Shown here piece after piece: positions 16,200 to 24,065 of a stretch of 42,553 nucleotides of DNA (positions are counted from its first letter, which is position 1; the number at the start of each line of letters is the position of its first letter). A program made the translations under genes and the position numbers. The stretch is from positions 1 through 42,553 of IMG/VR virus record IMGVR_UViG_3300020162_002660. The stretch is one strand, 5' to 3'. The stretch comes from a virus. Under the pieces are notes generated by a model. The model worked only from the letters and a program-made list of their open reading frames with translations. It had not been told where the DNA came from and searched no databases.

Positions 16200-16982
16200 A
16201 TGAAAATTTCTATTCAAAGAAATATATTACTTGCATTAACAATATTATTCTTGTTTTTATTTATTAGATCATGTAATGAAAGTGGTAGTCAGATAAATAC
16301 ACTTAAACAAAATGTATTCACACTAAAAGACTCTTTAAGAGTTTATAAAGATAAAGCTGGAAAATTAGTTTATGAAAAGGGTGCTCTTATTTCTGAAAAC
16401 AAAGATTTGGTAAAATTAAATGCTGATCTAGCAAATGAAGTTAAAAATTTAAAAGATAACCCATTAGTTGTCATTAAAACCGTTGTAAAAATAGTACATG
16501 ATACTACTTACATTGAAATAAAACCTACAAACCCTGGTAAATGGAATGGTAATACCTTTACAAAAAATTTTGAATGGGATTTAAGTAATAAGTATTCATC
16601 TGAAAATTATAGACTTATTGAAGGAAATTTTGATGTATATGTTGATAGTTCATTCAAACTATCTACTTCTAAAATGAAGATAATTAAAGATGAACTTAAT
16701 ATGAGTATGTCAACAGGATTGACTGAAAATAAAGATGGATTTCTTGAAATATTTGTTAAGAGTGATTATCCTGGATTTAAAGTTTCTAAATTAGATGGTG
16801 CTCTTATTGATCCTAAAAAATCAGAAGTTTTGAAAAAATACTTTGTGCCAAAAAGATGGGGATTAGGAATCTATGGTGGATATGGAATAAGTTTAAATCC
16901 TATTACGCTTTTACCTGCAAGTGGTATTCAAATAGGTGTTGGTGTTCAATATAATATACTTCAATGGAATTTTAAAAAGTGA
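16200..16982 (+). CDS. membrane-anchored protein with periplasmic coiled coil
   Basis: A 260-residue protein. Residues 8-23 are a hydrophobic segment ending in FIRSC, so it may be a signal anchor or a lipoprotein signal (weak lipobox, Cys at 25). Residues about 33-80 form a coiled coil, then a beta-rich middle, and the C-terminus KRWGLGIYGGYGISLNP...IGVGVQYNILQW (cited in part) looks like a beta-hairpin of an outer-membrane type. This layout resembles proteins seen in Bacteroides phage genomes near lysis genes. A role in lysis (spanin-like) or in the cell envelope is possible. It is not a typical Rz/Rz1 pair. I cannot assign the family with confidence. Confidence 0.55.
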   Translation: MKISIQRNILLALTILFLFLFIRSCNESGSQINTLKQNVFTLKDSLRVYKDKAGKLVYEKGALISENKDLVKLNADLANEVKNLKDNPLVVIKTVVKIVHDTTYIEIKPTNPGKWNGNTFTKNFEWDLSNKYSSENYRLIEGNFDVYVDSSFKLSTSKMKIIKDELNMSMSTGLTENKDGFLEIFVKSDYPGFKVSKLDGALIDPKKSEVLKKYFVPKRWGLGIYGGYGISLNPITLLPASGIQIGVGVQYNILQWNFKK

Positions 16983-17002
16983 AAAAAAACGATATTTTTT
17001 AC

Positions 17003-17012
17003 TTAATATATA
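17003..17012 (+). promoter_or_regulatory. late-type promoter box
   Basis: TTAATATATA followed by an A-rich leader of 26 nt, upstream of the gene at 17039. Confidence 0.5.
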
Positions 17013-17038
17013 ACTATATAAAAAATTAAACTAAAAAA

Positions 17039-17638
17039 ATGAAACATATCAGACAATTTGAAAGTTTTAGAATTCAAAAAAACCGAGAAGAAATAATCAG
17101 AGAATCTGTTCTTCAGGTTAATGACATATATAAGGTTAAAACTATGATTGATATTCCTCAATCTTTAATCAATTCTTATGTTAAGAAAGTAAAAGATACT
17201 ACTGGAAAAAATCTTCGTCAGTTTTTTGGTGATGTTGACATCGCTGAAGAGATTGTAAAATATATAACTATTAACAATACAGACGTAGAAAAAATTCCTG
17301 GAAACGCATTAATGGGTGGTGCACAAGGTCAGGGTCAGGCACAAGGTCAAGGACAAGTTCAGGTACAAACTGAAGGTGACGCTCAACCACAAGCACAAAC
17401 TCAGGCTCAGTCACAAGAACAAGCACAGCCACAGGGTCAAGCTCAAGAAGGACAAGGACAAGAAGCTCAAGAAGGAGAATTCGAAGAGCCACAAGCACAG
17501 GGACAAGGTCAGGCACAAGAAGGACAAGGTCAGGCACAGGAAGGACAAGGTCAGGCACAGGAAGGACAAGCTCAAGAAGGTGAAGAAGGTGAGGAAAAAG
17601 AAGAAGGTGAAGAAGGTGAAGAAGAACTTCCACTTTAA
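17039..17638 (+). CDS. leader-bearing protein with Gln/Gly-rich repeat tail
   Basis: A 199-residue protein in two parts. Residues 1-95 are a folded-looking domain that starts with the shared leader MKHIRQFESFRIQ and has an IRE site at 25-27. From about residue 95 the protein is a low-complexity tail of GQ, AQ, EG and QA repeats, ending acidic (EEGEEKEEGEEGE). The same type of Gln/Gly/Ala repeat is found in the 1003-residue protein. It may be an internal head protein with a flexible tail. It has its own promoter box and a terminator at 17665. Confidence 0.65.
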   Translation: MKHIRQFESFRIQKNREEIIRESVLQVNDIYKVKTMIDIPQSLINSYVKKVKDTTGKNLRQFFGDVDIAEEIVKYITINNTDVEKIPGNALMGGAQGQGQAQGQGQVQVQTEGDAQPQAQTQAQSQEQAQPQGQAQEGQGQEAQEGEFEEPQAQGQGQAQEGQGQAQEGQGQAQEGQAQEGEEGEEKEEGEEGEEELPL

Positions 17639-17664
17639 TAAAAATACTAGAATCTAGAAATTAT

Positions 17665-17693
17665 AAAACTCATCAGAAATGATGAGTTTTTTT
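17665..17693 (+). terminator. intrinsic terminator
   Basis: An AAAACTCATC/GATGAGTTTT hairpin with a 6-nt loop, followed by Ts. It is immediately followed by the next promoter box. Confidence 0.85.
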
Positions 17694-17695
17694 AT

Positions 17696-17705
17696 TTAAT
17701 ATATA
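17696..17705 (+). promoter_or_regulatory. leaderless-type late promoter box (4-nt spacing)
   Basis: TTAATATATA, then GTAT, then the ATG at 17710. Confidence 0.65.
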
Positions 17706-17709
17706 GTAT

Positions 17710-17937
17710 ATGAAATATATAAAATTATTTGAAGGTTTTAAAGAATTAGAGTTTATAAACACGGTAACCTATAAAGGATATGTTAAAAACAAATTTCAAC
17801 CAGGTGATGTTGATAAGCTTCTTGAATGGAGATTTAGACTTAAAAAGTTGAGAGATGATTCTATTGATCAATTTGATATAAGTAACTATGATAAAGAAAT
17901 AAAGGCTACTGACTTTATATTATCAAAACACTTTTAA
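17710..17937 (+). CDS. small leader-bearing protein
   Basis: A 75-residue protein starting MKYIKLFEGFKELEF, the clearest example of the shared capsid-targeting-like leader in this window. An LFE triplet (6-8) and nearby Glu residues could serve as protease sites. The rest is basic and helical, without motif. The start is fixed by the box 4 nt upstream. It is 17 nt before the peptidoglycan hydrolase gene and likely in one transcript with it. Small basic internal proteins (like T4 IPI-III) are a fitting comparison. Confidence 0.65.
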   Translation: MKYIKLFEGFKELEFINTVTYKGYVKNKFQPGDVDKLLEWRFRLKKLRDDSIDQFDISNYDKEIKATDFILSKHF

Positions 17938-17954
17938 AAAATAATTTAAAAAAA

Positions 17955-18473
17955 ATGTCGTATGAATGGTTAAAATCCGAATCTGGACCAAAGATTTTAG
18001 TTGAGGCAGTTAAATTAATTGGAACTAAAGAATCTGTTGGTAATGCAAATAACCCTCTTATTTTGGAATGGGCTAAAAAATTAGGTCTACAAAAAGTATA
18101 TACTAATGATTCTATTCCTTGGTGTGGTCTATTTATTGGATATGTTGTTAAAATGGCGGGTAAAGATGTTGTCAAAAATCCTCTATATGCTCTTAACTGG
18201 GCTACTTGGGGTAATCCTATTGATAAACCAGAACTTGGTGATATACTTACATTCAAAAGAGATGGTGGTGGTCACGTTGGTATCTATGTTGGTGAAGATA
18301 CGGATTTTTATCACGTATTAGGTGGTAATCAAGGTGATGCCGTTACCGTAAGTAGAATTGCTAAAACTCGATTATATAGAGCTAGAAGAACACAGTGGTC
18401 AATTGCACAACCAAAAAATGTACGTAGAGTTTTTCTTGAAGCTAAGGGTGAAATAACTACAAATGAGAAATAA
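17955..18473 (+). CDS. peptidoglycan hydrolase, CHAP/TIGR02594-like endolysin
   Basis: A 172-residue protein with the CHAP/NlpC-P60-like amidase pattern: IPWCGLFIGYVVK (nucleophile Cys56), the LNWATWG segment, then ELGDILTF, GGGHVGIYVGED (His near 112) and FYHVLGGNQGD. This is the layout of the TIGR02594 peptidoglycan hydrolase family. No signal peptide is seen, so release into the periplasm would need a holin, not identified here; the membrane-anchored protein at 16200 is nearby. It likely acts as the endolysin, or as a virion-linked muramyl peptidase. Confidence 0.85.
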   Translation: MSYEWLKSESGPKILVEAVKLIGTKESVGNANNPLILEWAKKLGLQKVYTNDSIPWCGLFIGYVVKMAGKDVVKNPLYALNWATWGNPIDKPELGDILTFKRDGGGHVGIYVGEDTDFYHVLGGNQGDAVTVSRIAKTRLYRARRTQWSIAQPKNVRRVFLEAKGEITTNEK

Positions 18474-18479
18474 TATATA
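18470..18479 (+). promoter_or_regulatory. leaderless-type late promoter box (4-nt spacing)
   Basis: ATAATATATA, then GTAA, then the ATG at 18484. It overlaps the stop codon of the hydrolase gene. Confidence 0.55.
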
Positions 18480-18483
18480 GTAA

Positions 18484-19134
18484 ATGAGATACCTAAAAAC
18501 CTTCGAAAGTCATAGTAGTAAAGACATTCTTATTGTAGTTGATGTTCAAAAATCATTCAAAGAGTTTTTTAATGAGGTTTATCTTCATGAGCTAAAAAAG
18601 TATTGTAATGAATTTAGTAAAGTATATCAAATTTGGGATAACCATGTAGACGGGAAGAATGTTGATAAAGATTATCTGTATGATGAAGATCCTGAAATTC
18701 CTATACATAAAGATCTTTATCATTTTCCTAATCAGGTAGACTTGATTGAGAAAAGATATAATTATGATGTTGATGCAGACTTTTATAAAAAAGTTCTTAC
18801 ACCAGAGACTTATAAAGAAGTGAGTGCAAAAGAAGATGCAAATGAACTAAAAAAAGGTGATTTCTTTCCAACAAACGAAGGGACATTAATAGTCTATGTT
18901 GGTAACAATCACAAATGGTATCATATGCCTAAAAAACTTCATGAACTTTTCACAGAAGTTGTTGAGGCACAAAATATCAATGAGGGTTTAAGTGAAGTAA
19001 ATGATGTTATACTTGTTGGTGGTGCCGATGGTGAATGTCTTACGGATGTCGAAACTGCGGCTGAGGCAATGGGTGTAAAATTAAGATTAAATCATAAATA
19101 TATCTATAGTGCTAGTCACTGTCCAATAAAATAA
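18484..19134 (+). CDS. isochorismatase-like cysteine hydrolase with capsid-targeting-like leader
   Basis: A 216-residue protein. The leader MRYLKTFESHSSK precedes a nicotinamidase/isochorismatase-like domain. The first catalytic Asp20 is in ILIVVDVQKSF, and the nucleophile Cys185 is in GGADGECLTDVETAAEAMG. A candidate for the third residue (Lys) lies in the middle section. Family members hydrolyse nicotinamide or related amides, so a role in NAD salvage is possible, but the substrate is unknown. If the leader is a capsid-targeting sequence, the enzyme would be delivered at infection. It is followed 10 nt later by a small basic protein. Confidence 0.75.
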   Translation: MRYLKTFESHSSKDILIVVDVQKSFKEFFNEVYLHELKKYCNEFSKVYQIWDNHVDGKNVDKDYLYDEDPEIPIHKDLYHFPNQVDLIEKRYNYDVDADFYKKVLTPETYKEVSAKEDANELKKGDFFPTNEGTLIVYVGNNHKWYHMPKKLHELFTEVVEAQNINEGLSEVNDVILVGGADGECLTDVETAAEAMGVKLRLNHKYIYSASHCPIK

Positions 19135-19144
19135 ATGTTCAAAT

Positions 19145-19351
19145 ATGCCTGCCAAATCAAAACAACAATTTAAATATGTTTACGCTATGCGTAGAAAGTA
19201 TGGTAGTAAGAAAAAAGCACCAAAAAACATGAAATGGGTATTTAATAAAGAATGGACTGATGTTAGTTTTAAAGATTTACCTAAGAAAATAAAGGAAAGA
19301 AGTATTTATAACTATGTTGATTTTTTGAATGAAACATATTTTAGATTTTAA
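19145..19351 (+). CDS. small basic phage protein
   Basis: A 68-residue, strongly basic protein starting MPAKSKQQFKYVYAMRRKYG, of a kind often seen in large phages (KSKxQF...M start, then a basic helix, then KEWTDVSFKDLPKK). Function is unknown. The C-terminal YVDFLNE recalls the leader consensus, but at the wrong end. It is in the same transcript as the cysteine hydrolase. Its 3' end overlaps the convergent gp25 gene by 4 nt. Confidence 0.6.
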   Translation: MPAKSKQQFKYVYAMRRKYGSKKKAPKNMKWVFNKEWTDVSFKDLPKKIKERSIYNYVDFLNETYFRF

Positions 19352-19725
19352 CCAACTACCAAATAAACATCTAAATCTCTAACTTGGAAAAAAACTTCCA
19401 TATACTCTTGAAACCTTTCTGGGTCCTCGAAGAACGTTACTTTTAGTGTATATTCAATATTATTTAATTCTGATATATATCTTGCAACTTGTCTTTTTAA
19501 ATCGCCTTCTATTGTTTCTGCCGATAATCTTGTCTCATGTAAATAGTATACTAAGTCACCTCCAAATTCTGTATCAAAAAAAACTTCTCCTTTATTTGTG
19601 AATAAAATCATTTCCCATTTTTGAACAATTACTCTTATCGCATCGTCTTCTATGAGTTCTGGGGATCTGAACCTAGGGTGTCCTGGGTATCCTAAATAAA
19701 AATCTGTAAAATTGAAGTTTGCCAT
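19348..19725 (-). CDS. 25: baseplate wedge protein (T4 gp25-like)
   Basis: A 125-residue protein of the gp25/lysozyme-like baseplate family. The core IRVIVQKWEMILFTNKGEVFFDTEFGGDL has the conserved pattern of a helix, then a strand with a GE-x4-P/D-like loop and the G-x-L end (cited in part); then helix 2, TIEGDLKRQVARYI, and terminal strands. T4 gp25 has 132 residues. It joins gp6/gp7/gp53 in the wedge and nucleates the sheath. Its ATG has a TTAATATATA box 4 nt upstream on the minus strand. Confidence 0.85.
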   Translation of the reverse strand: MANFNFTDFYLGYPGHPRFRSPELIEDDAIRVIVQKWEMILFTNKGEVFFDTEFGGDLVYYLHETRLSAETIEGDLKRQVARYISELNNIEYTLKVTFFEDPERFQEYMEVFFQVRDLDVYLVVG

Positions 19726-19729
19726 AAGT

Positions 19730-19739
19730 TATATATTAA
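19730..19739 (-). promoter_or_regulatory. leaderless-type late promoter box (4-nt spacing)
   Basis: On the minus strand, TTAATATATA, then ACTT, then the ATG of the gp25-like gene at 19725. Confidence 0.65.
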
Positions 19740-19753
19740 CTTATGGCTATCCT

Positions 19754-20713
19754 TTATTTCAAAATATCTCTGAACTTTCCTATTATGGTCATGCCTAATA
19801 CAATTGGATCTGTATTTGTTTCTAATTTGTTTGTATAATCCGCAATAACATAGTTGCATTCAAATAACTTATCGATGTTTTTTCTATTTTCAATAGACCA
19901 ATCAATAAATGGTTTGCCCAATAATTTAATCATTGAATCTATTTTCTCTTGTCCAAAATTTGTCATTAGAAAATGATAAACACTTTCATAATCTCCGTTT
20001 TCATATAAGAAATTAAATAAATCTATTTTTATTTTATTTGAGATATTACTGACTCCATTATTTATATCACCTGTTTCTAAAAAATCTTGTACTTCTACAA
20101 GAATACTTCTGAAGTCAGGAAACTTTTTATTTATAATACCACCTAAATTTTCTTTTGATATTTCTTTTTCTTCTTTAGGTAAGACTGTATTTTGTATTCT
20201 TTTATAAAACTCTGTTTTTAAATATCTTTCCTCCTCTACATCAATACAATCAAAGTTTATTGTTTTTATTCTGGATTTTAATCCATCCGAAATCTTATTA
20301 ATATGATTTGTGGTAATTATAAACCTTACACTATTATTATATTTCTCAATAAATGCCTTAAATGCATCTTGGAATTGTGGAGAAACTCTTTCAAACTCAT
20401 CTAGGAATACATATTTTATGTCCGAATTTGATTCAAACATTGGAGTGAATTTACAAAAATTTTGTATTTCTTCTCTAAGAACCTCAATAGAAGTATCTAA
20501 AGAACAATTTAATTCTAAAAAAGGAGTTTCTTTACTATATTTTCCAATAAGTATTCTTGCTAGACTGGTTTTTCCTGTTCCGTAGTGTCCATAAAATATA
20601 TAGTGTTGATTGACACCATTTTCGAATTGTTTTTTAATTCGAGGAAGAAGAATAATATCTTCTAAATTTTTAGGTCTCCATTTTTCCCAAAGTAATAGTT
20701 TTTTTACTGACAT
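19754..20713 (-). CDS. 44: sliding clamp loader large subunit (T4 gp44-like)
   Basis: A 319-residue AAA+ ATPase of the RFC/gp44 type. It opens with LLLWEKWRPKNLEDI. Walker A is YGHYGTGKTS (41-50), Walker B is KYVFLDEFERV, and the sensor is FIITTNHINKI, followed by the SR-like segment GLKSRIKTINF. The C-terminal collar domain (about 240-319) is helical. It opens the clamp and loads it at primer ends; it also helps late transcription in T4 through gp45. The small subunit gp62 and clamp gp45 are not in this window. Divergent from the gp15 gene. Confidence 0.9.
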   Translation of the reverse strand: MSVKKLLLWEKWRPKNLEDIILLPRIKKQFENGVNQHYIFYGHYGTGKTSLARILIGKYSKETPFLELNCSLDTSIEVLREEIQNFCKFTPMFESNSDIKYVFLDEFERVSPQFQDAFKAFIEKYNNSVRFIITTNHINKISDGLKSRIKTINFDCIDVEEERYLKTEFYKRIQNTVLPKEEKEISKENLGGIINKKFPDFRSILVEVQDFLETGDINNGVSNISNKIKIDLFNFLYENGDYESVYHFLMTNFGQEKIDSMIKLLGKPFIDWSIENRKNIDKLFECNYVIADYTNKLETNTDPIVLGMTIIGKFRDILK

Positions 20714-20761
20714 ATTATATTTTTTATAAATGATATATGATGGAATAGAAAGAAAGTTTAT

Positions 20762-20771
20762 TTAATATATA
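20762..20771 (+). promoter_or_regulatory. leaderless-type late promoter box (4-nt spacing)
   Basis: TTAATATATA, then TTGA, then the ATG at 20776. Confidence 0.65.
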
Positions 20772-20775
20772 TTGA

Positions 20776-22026
20776 ATGATTGGTGATAGTTTTAATTTTG
20801 AAGATGTTTTTTTTAGAGATTTGACAGTTTGTGTTTTAGATACTTTAGAGGGGCAAATAAAATGGATAAACAGATTTACATCGGGTGATGTATTTGTTCA
20901 AGTTCCTATATACTACTCTCTTACAGGTGATGAAAGATTCTTATTAGATTCCTTTTCAGATGATATAGTATCTGAAAATAGATTTATTGAGTTAAATACT
21001 GATTTGATTCCAAGAGGTCATTTGACTATGACGGGTTTTAATATAAAATCTGATGAGTTTGCCAATCCTAACGTTTGGCTTAGAATGGTTGTTGAAAACG
21101 AATTTGAGATAAGAAAAGTTTTAGGTAAAGTTAGAGCAGTTCCAATAGTAGTCAATTATGATTTGGAAATCACTCTTTCGAGTGAAATAGATACTTTTAA
21201 ATGTAGTCAGGCAATATTGGATACGTTATGGATTTATAGATTTATGTATTTTGAACATAACTTTATGAATATAGATGCTATTCTTTTGATGCCGGATTCA
21301 AATAGTATTGAAATGAGTAGAGAAAAAAATCTTACAAGTGATAACAATATTAAACTAAAGTGTTCTTTTACGGTTGAGACATATTATCCAGCATTTAGAA
21401 GAGATCGAATCATTGACGATGGTTATTCAAGAGAGTATGGATCTGGTATGAATGATAGTAATGGGTTCACAATGACCGGTGGTGTTTCTAACTATTTTGA
21501 TAATGGTAGTAATGTAGGTTTTGAAGATGTTAATATTAATGCTTCTGTAAATAGAAATGCTGGTGAAAATACTAACGAAAGTGCTGGTGGAAATACCACC
21601 TTTGCAAGTACTTTTGCAAGTACTTTTGCAAATACTAATAACGGTGGTAGTGTAAATGTTAATAAAACAAACACCGGAACTATAAATAGCAATGAAAGTT
21701 TTGGACAAAATAATAATAGTGGTCGACATGGTGCACCTGCATGGGTAGAAGGTCCTTTTAATCCAAATAATCCACTAACTCCTTATGGTCAAACAGGAAG
21801 TTTTTATAATACTGGTGCAAATTCAAATGCTTCGGATGTATATGGAACTTATGCCAAAGATCGAGTGGTGGTTCCTAAAAGATCCAGATGGTTTAATAAT
21901 ATTCTAAAAGCACGAGAAAGAGCAAGTAATATTTCAGGTAGTAATAAAATAAACAATAAACCTGGATCTCCGGAAAAAAGTGGAGATGATGTTTTCATGG
22001 GAAAATTTCAGAAAAAGAATAAGTAG
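20776..22026 (+). CDS. 15: tail terminator / sheath stabiliser (T4 gp15-like) with Asn-rich tail
   Basis: A 416-residue protein. The first 215 residues follow the T4 gp15 plan: NFEDVFFRDL near the start, then SGDVFVQVPIYYS, LIPRGHLTMTGF, VVNYDLEITLSSEIDTF, an ILLMPDS strand and FTVETYYPAF at the end of the domain. T4 gp15 has 272 residues. It caps the tail tube and sheath and joins the tail to the neck. Beyond residue 215 is an Asn/Gly/Ser-rich extension with TFAST repeats (about 275-290), then a basic end. The extension is unusual and may be exposed. Start is set by the box 4 nt upstream. Confidence 0.75.
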   Translation: MIGDSFNFEDVFFRDLTVCVLDTLEGQIKWINRFTSGDVFVQVPIYYSLTGDERFLLDSFSDDIVSENRFIELNTDLIPRGHLTMTGFNIKSDEFANPNVWLRMVVENEFEIRKVLGKVRAVPIVVNYDLEITLSSEIDTFKCSQAILDTLWIYRFMYFEHNFMNIDAILLMPDSNSIEMSREKNLTSDNNIKLKCSFTVETYYPAFRRDRIIDDGYSREYGSGMNDSNGFTMTGGVSNYFDNGSNVGFEDVNINASVNRNAGENTNESAGGNTTFASTFASTFANTNNGGSVNVNKTNTGTINSNESFGQNNNSGRHGAPAWVEGPFNPNNPLTPYGQTGSFYNTGANSNASDVYGTYAKDRVVVPKRSRWFNNILKARERASNISGSNKINNKPGSPEKSGDDVFMGKFQKKNK

Positions 22027-22107
22027 AATATAACTAAAAACAATGATATATAACATAACATCAAGAACACTAAATCAATAAAAATAGAAAAAAATGACTT
22101 TTTGTAG

Positions 22108-22117
22108 TTAATATATA
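22108..22117 (+). promoter_or_regulatory. late-type promoter box
   Basis: TTAATATATA followed by CTCTATAAC and an A-rich leader; the ATG is 30 nt downstream. The box is close in sequence to that before the protease gene. Confidence 0.6.
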
Positions 22118-22147
22118 CTCTATAACATAAAAAAAATATCAAAAAAT

Positions 22148-23431
22148 ATGAAGAATCTTAAACTTGAATTATTTAACTTTAAAAAAAATCTATCTCTAGA
22201 TCAAGAGGAGATTTCTGTAATAGTTGAGGGACATATGAACGCATGTAACGAAGCTTCTGAGAAAGCTATCGTTCAATCATTGAATGAAAGACTAAAACCT
22301 TATACATATGATAAAAGCGTTAAAACTCTTTTAGAGGGTTTAAATGATGATATGGTTAGTCATGAATTATTATATGAACTAAAGAACCTATATAATGTTC
22401 TTAACACTAAGAATAATGGTGAACTTTATAGACAACCTATCAATGTACTTTTACAAACTATTAATCTTGAAACTGATCAAGATAGAATGTCTAAAGTTTT
22501 AAATGAACTTGCAGTGTATGACTGGGTTCCAGAAATTAAATTATTTGTACACAATTTAACAAAATCACCTGAACAAAGAACAAATTTACTTAGTGGTGGT
22601 AAAGGTGAATCTATCTTTACAATTGTGGAATCTGTAGAAGATGGACATATCGCTTTAGTTAGAGATTCTTGGTTTCTTTTGAGTGAAAATTTAATTGAAA
22701 AAACATTGGTTGAAAACCACGTAAAAGATGAAGAAACATTAAAATCTTTAAGAATGCTTGAGACTGCAATGAAGTATGCATCAGTTACTGAGGATAGAGT
22801 TAATTTCAGAATTTCTGAATATTTAACAATTGGTTTGTCTGTTGCAAAAAAAGGAAAAGTATTCATTAATGATGATGAAATGAACGAAGAGACTACATTA
22901 GAAAGTTTATTTAATTCTCCAATTATTCCAATTGTAAATAAAAACTTTTATCCAATCTTATTAGAAGTTTCTAAAAATCTTGATAAATTTGTTGAGTTAG
23001 ACGTAGTTAAAAGAGTAAATAACTTAATAAATCCTTATTTAGAGTGTTTTGCATTCAACTATAAAAACGCTACTTTCTTATACAGATGTGATGAAAGATA
23101 TGGTAATTCATTTTTCAAATACGAATCTGCATTAGAGTTAGTAAATGAAGTAAGAAATGAACTTAACTATGATCTTACTTATTTCTTTGAAAACAAATTA
23201 GGTAAAGAATTGGTTGTTAAAAGAAAGTTAGAAGATAAAGAAAGAGAAATTACTCTTAAATTAGAAGATGTTAACTTTAACATTGAAAAACTTAAAGGTT
23301 CTATGAAAATGATTGGAGAATCAGAAGTTTTAACAACTGCACTTAGTAATTTAGAAAAAAGAAAATCTTTTTTAGATTCTGAATTATTTGGTGTTAAAGA
23401 ACTTCAGTACAATGAAAGATTAAAATTATAA
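22148..23431 (+). CDS. abundant-type protein with leader, function unknown
   Basis: A 427-residue protein that I do not recognise. It starts MKNLKLELFNFKKNLS, similar to the shared leader. The sequence is helical and charged with a predicted coiled coil near residues 365-400 (KRKLEDKEREITLKLEDVN). The preference for smooth, A/T-ending codons is like that of the capsid gene, and it has a strong-looking late box and its own terminator, so high expression is likely. A virion structural protein is the simplest guess. Confidence 0.65.
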   Translation: MKNLKLELFNFKKNLSLDQEEISVIVEGHMNACNEASEKAIVQSLNERLKPYTYDKSVKTLLEGLNDDMVSHELLYELKNLYNVLNTKNNGELYRQPINVLLQTINLETDQDRMSKVLNELAVYDWVPEIKLFVHNLTKSPEQRTNLLSGGKGESIFTIVESVEDGHIALVRDSWFLLSENLIEKTLVENHVKDEETLKSLRMLETAMKYASVTEDRVNFRISEYLTIGLSVAKKGKVFINDDEMNEETTLESLFNSPIIPIVNKNFYPILLEVSKNLDKFVELDVVKRVNNLINPYLECFAFNYKNATFLYRCDERYGNSFFKYESALELVNEVRNELNYDLTYFFENKLGKELVVKRKLEDKEREITLKLEDVNFNIEKLKGSMKMIGESEVLTTALSNLEKRKSFLDSELFGVKELQYNERLKL

Positions 23432-23448
23432 TACTTTTAAGTATTTTT

Positions 23449-23473
23449 AAAATCCCCTTTATGGGGATTTTTT
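23449..23473 (+). terminator. intrinsic terminator
   Basis: An AAAATCCCC/GGGGATTTT hairpin followed by a T run, after the gene ending at 23431. Confidence 0.85.
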
Positions 23474-23528
23474 GTTTTATAAACTTTTTAATTTGTGATT
23501 CATATAACATGAAAGCATAAAAATCCTT

Positions 23529-23921
23529 ATGGATAAAAAAAATAAATGCTTATTAATGTACTTAAATAATAGAGAATTATATATAGAATTAGTGGTAAGT
23601 AAGGCACAAGGAAGACTTACAAGACCTGCACAAAAAATGCTAGAGCTTTTGGCAAAGAAAACAATCAAAAAAATGAGATACTGGTCGAACGACGACAAAA
23701 TGGACTGTTACCAAAGTGGACTTCTATATGTATTTCAAAACTGGTATAACTTCAATGAGGAAAAGTCAGTAAACGCTTTCGCATATTTCACCGAAATATT
23801 TAAAAGAGGAATAGCCAAAGGATATAACGACCTTTATAAAAAGAAAGGTGATAACGAACATCAAATAAGACTTATTTCTATAGAAGGATCTAATGACGGA
23901 ATGGGTCTACACTCTTTATAG
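23529..23921 (+). CDS. 55: late sigma factor (T4 gp55-like)
   Basis: A 130-residue sigma-70-like protein. It starts near YLNNRELYIELV, as T4 gp55 has YVNNKELL. The middle has YQSGLLYVFQNWYNFNEEKSVNAFAYFTEIF, like the region 2 helix of gp55 ([25 protein letters not shown] in T4; both cited in part). T4 gp55 is 185 residues, so this one is shorter at the C-terminus. gp55 directs host core polymerase to TATAAATA-type late promoters. The TATATA boxes before so many virion genes here would be its targets. Confidence 0.8.
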   Translation: MDKKNKCLLMYLNNRELYIELVVSKAQGRLTRPAQKMLELLAKKTIKKMRYWSNDDKMDCYQSGLLYVFQNWYNFNEEKSVNAFAYFTEIFKRGIAKGYNDLYKKKGDNEHQIRLISIEGSNDGMGLHSL

Positions 23922-24065
23922 ATGATATCAACCAAAAAAATATTTACATACGACATAGTCCCACCTCCAGGATTTGGAATGGCGACTATGTCTTTAAATA
24001 TAAATCCTTCAAAAAGGATTTTGAGAAGACATAAAATCAAGAAGGTATTTCTACAATCTTTATAG
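23922..24065 (+). CDS. possible small protein after gp55
   Basis: A 47-codon frame starts at the base after the gp55 stop (TAGATG). The product starts MISTKKIFTYDIVPPPGFG and ends with a basic helix (KRILRRHKIKKV). Its end overlaps the convergent minus-strand gene by 29 nt. In T4-like phages gp33 and other small co-activators work with gp55, but nothing here proves that link. It may be an accidental frame. Confidence 0.35.
   Translation: MISTKKIFTYDIVPPPGFGMATMSLNINPSKRILRRHKIKKVFLQSL

Noticed and set aside
16200-16982. Classic Rz/Rz1 spanin pair
   Set aside because: No embedded second frame with a lipobox was seen, and the length and C-terminus do not match Rz.
17271-17657. Open frames on the other strand and in another frame through the Gln/Gly repeats
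   Set aside because: Repetitive GC-containing DNA lacks stop codons in several frames. The products are low-complexity and have no promoter or start context.
17710-17745. Shared leader as a secretion signal
   Set aside because: The leaders are charged and short, with no hydrophobic core or signal peptidase site, so export is unlikely.
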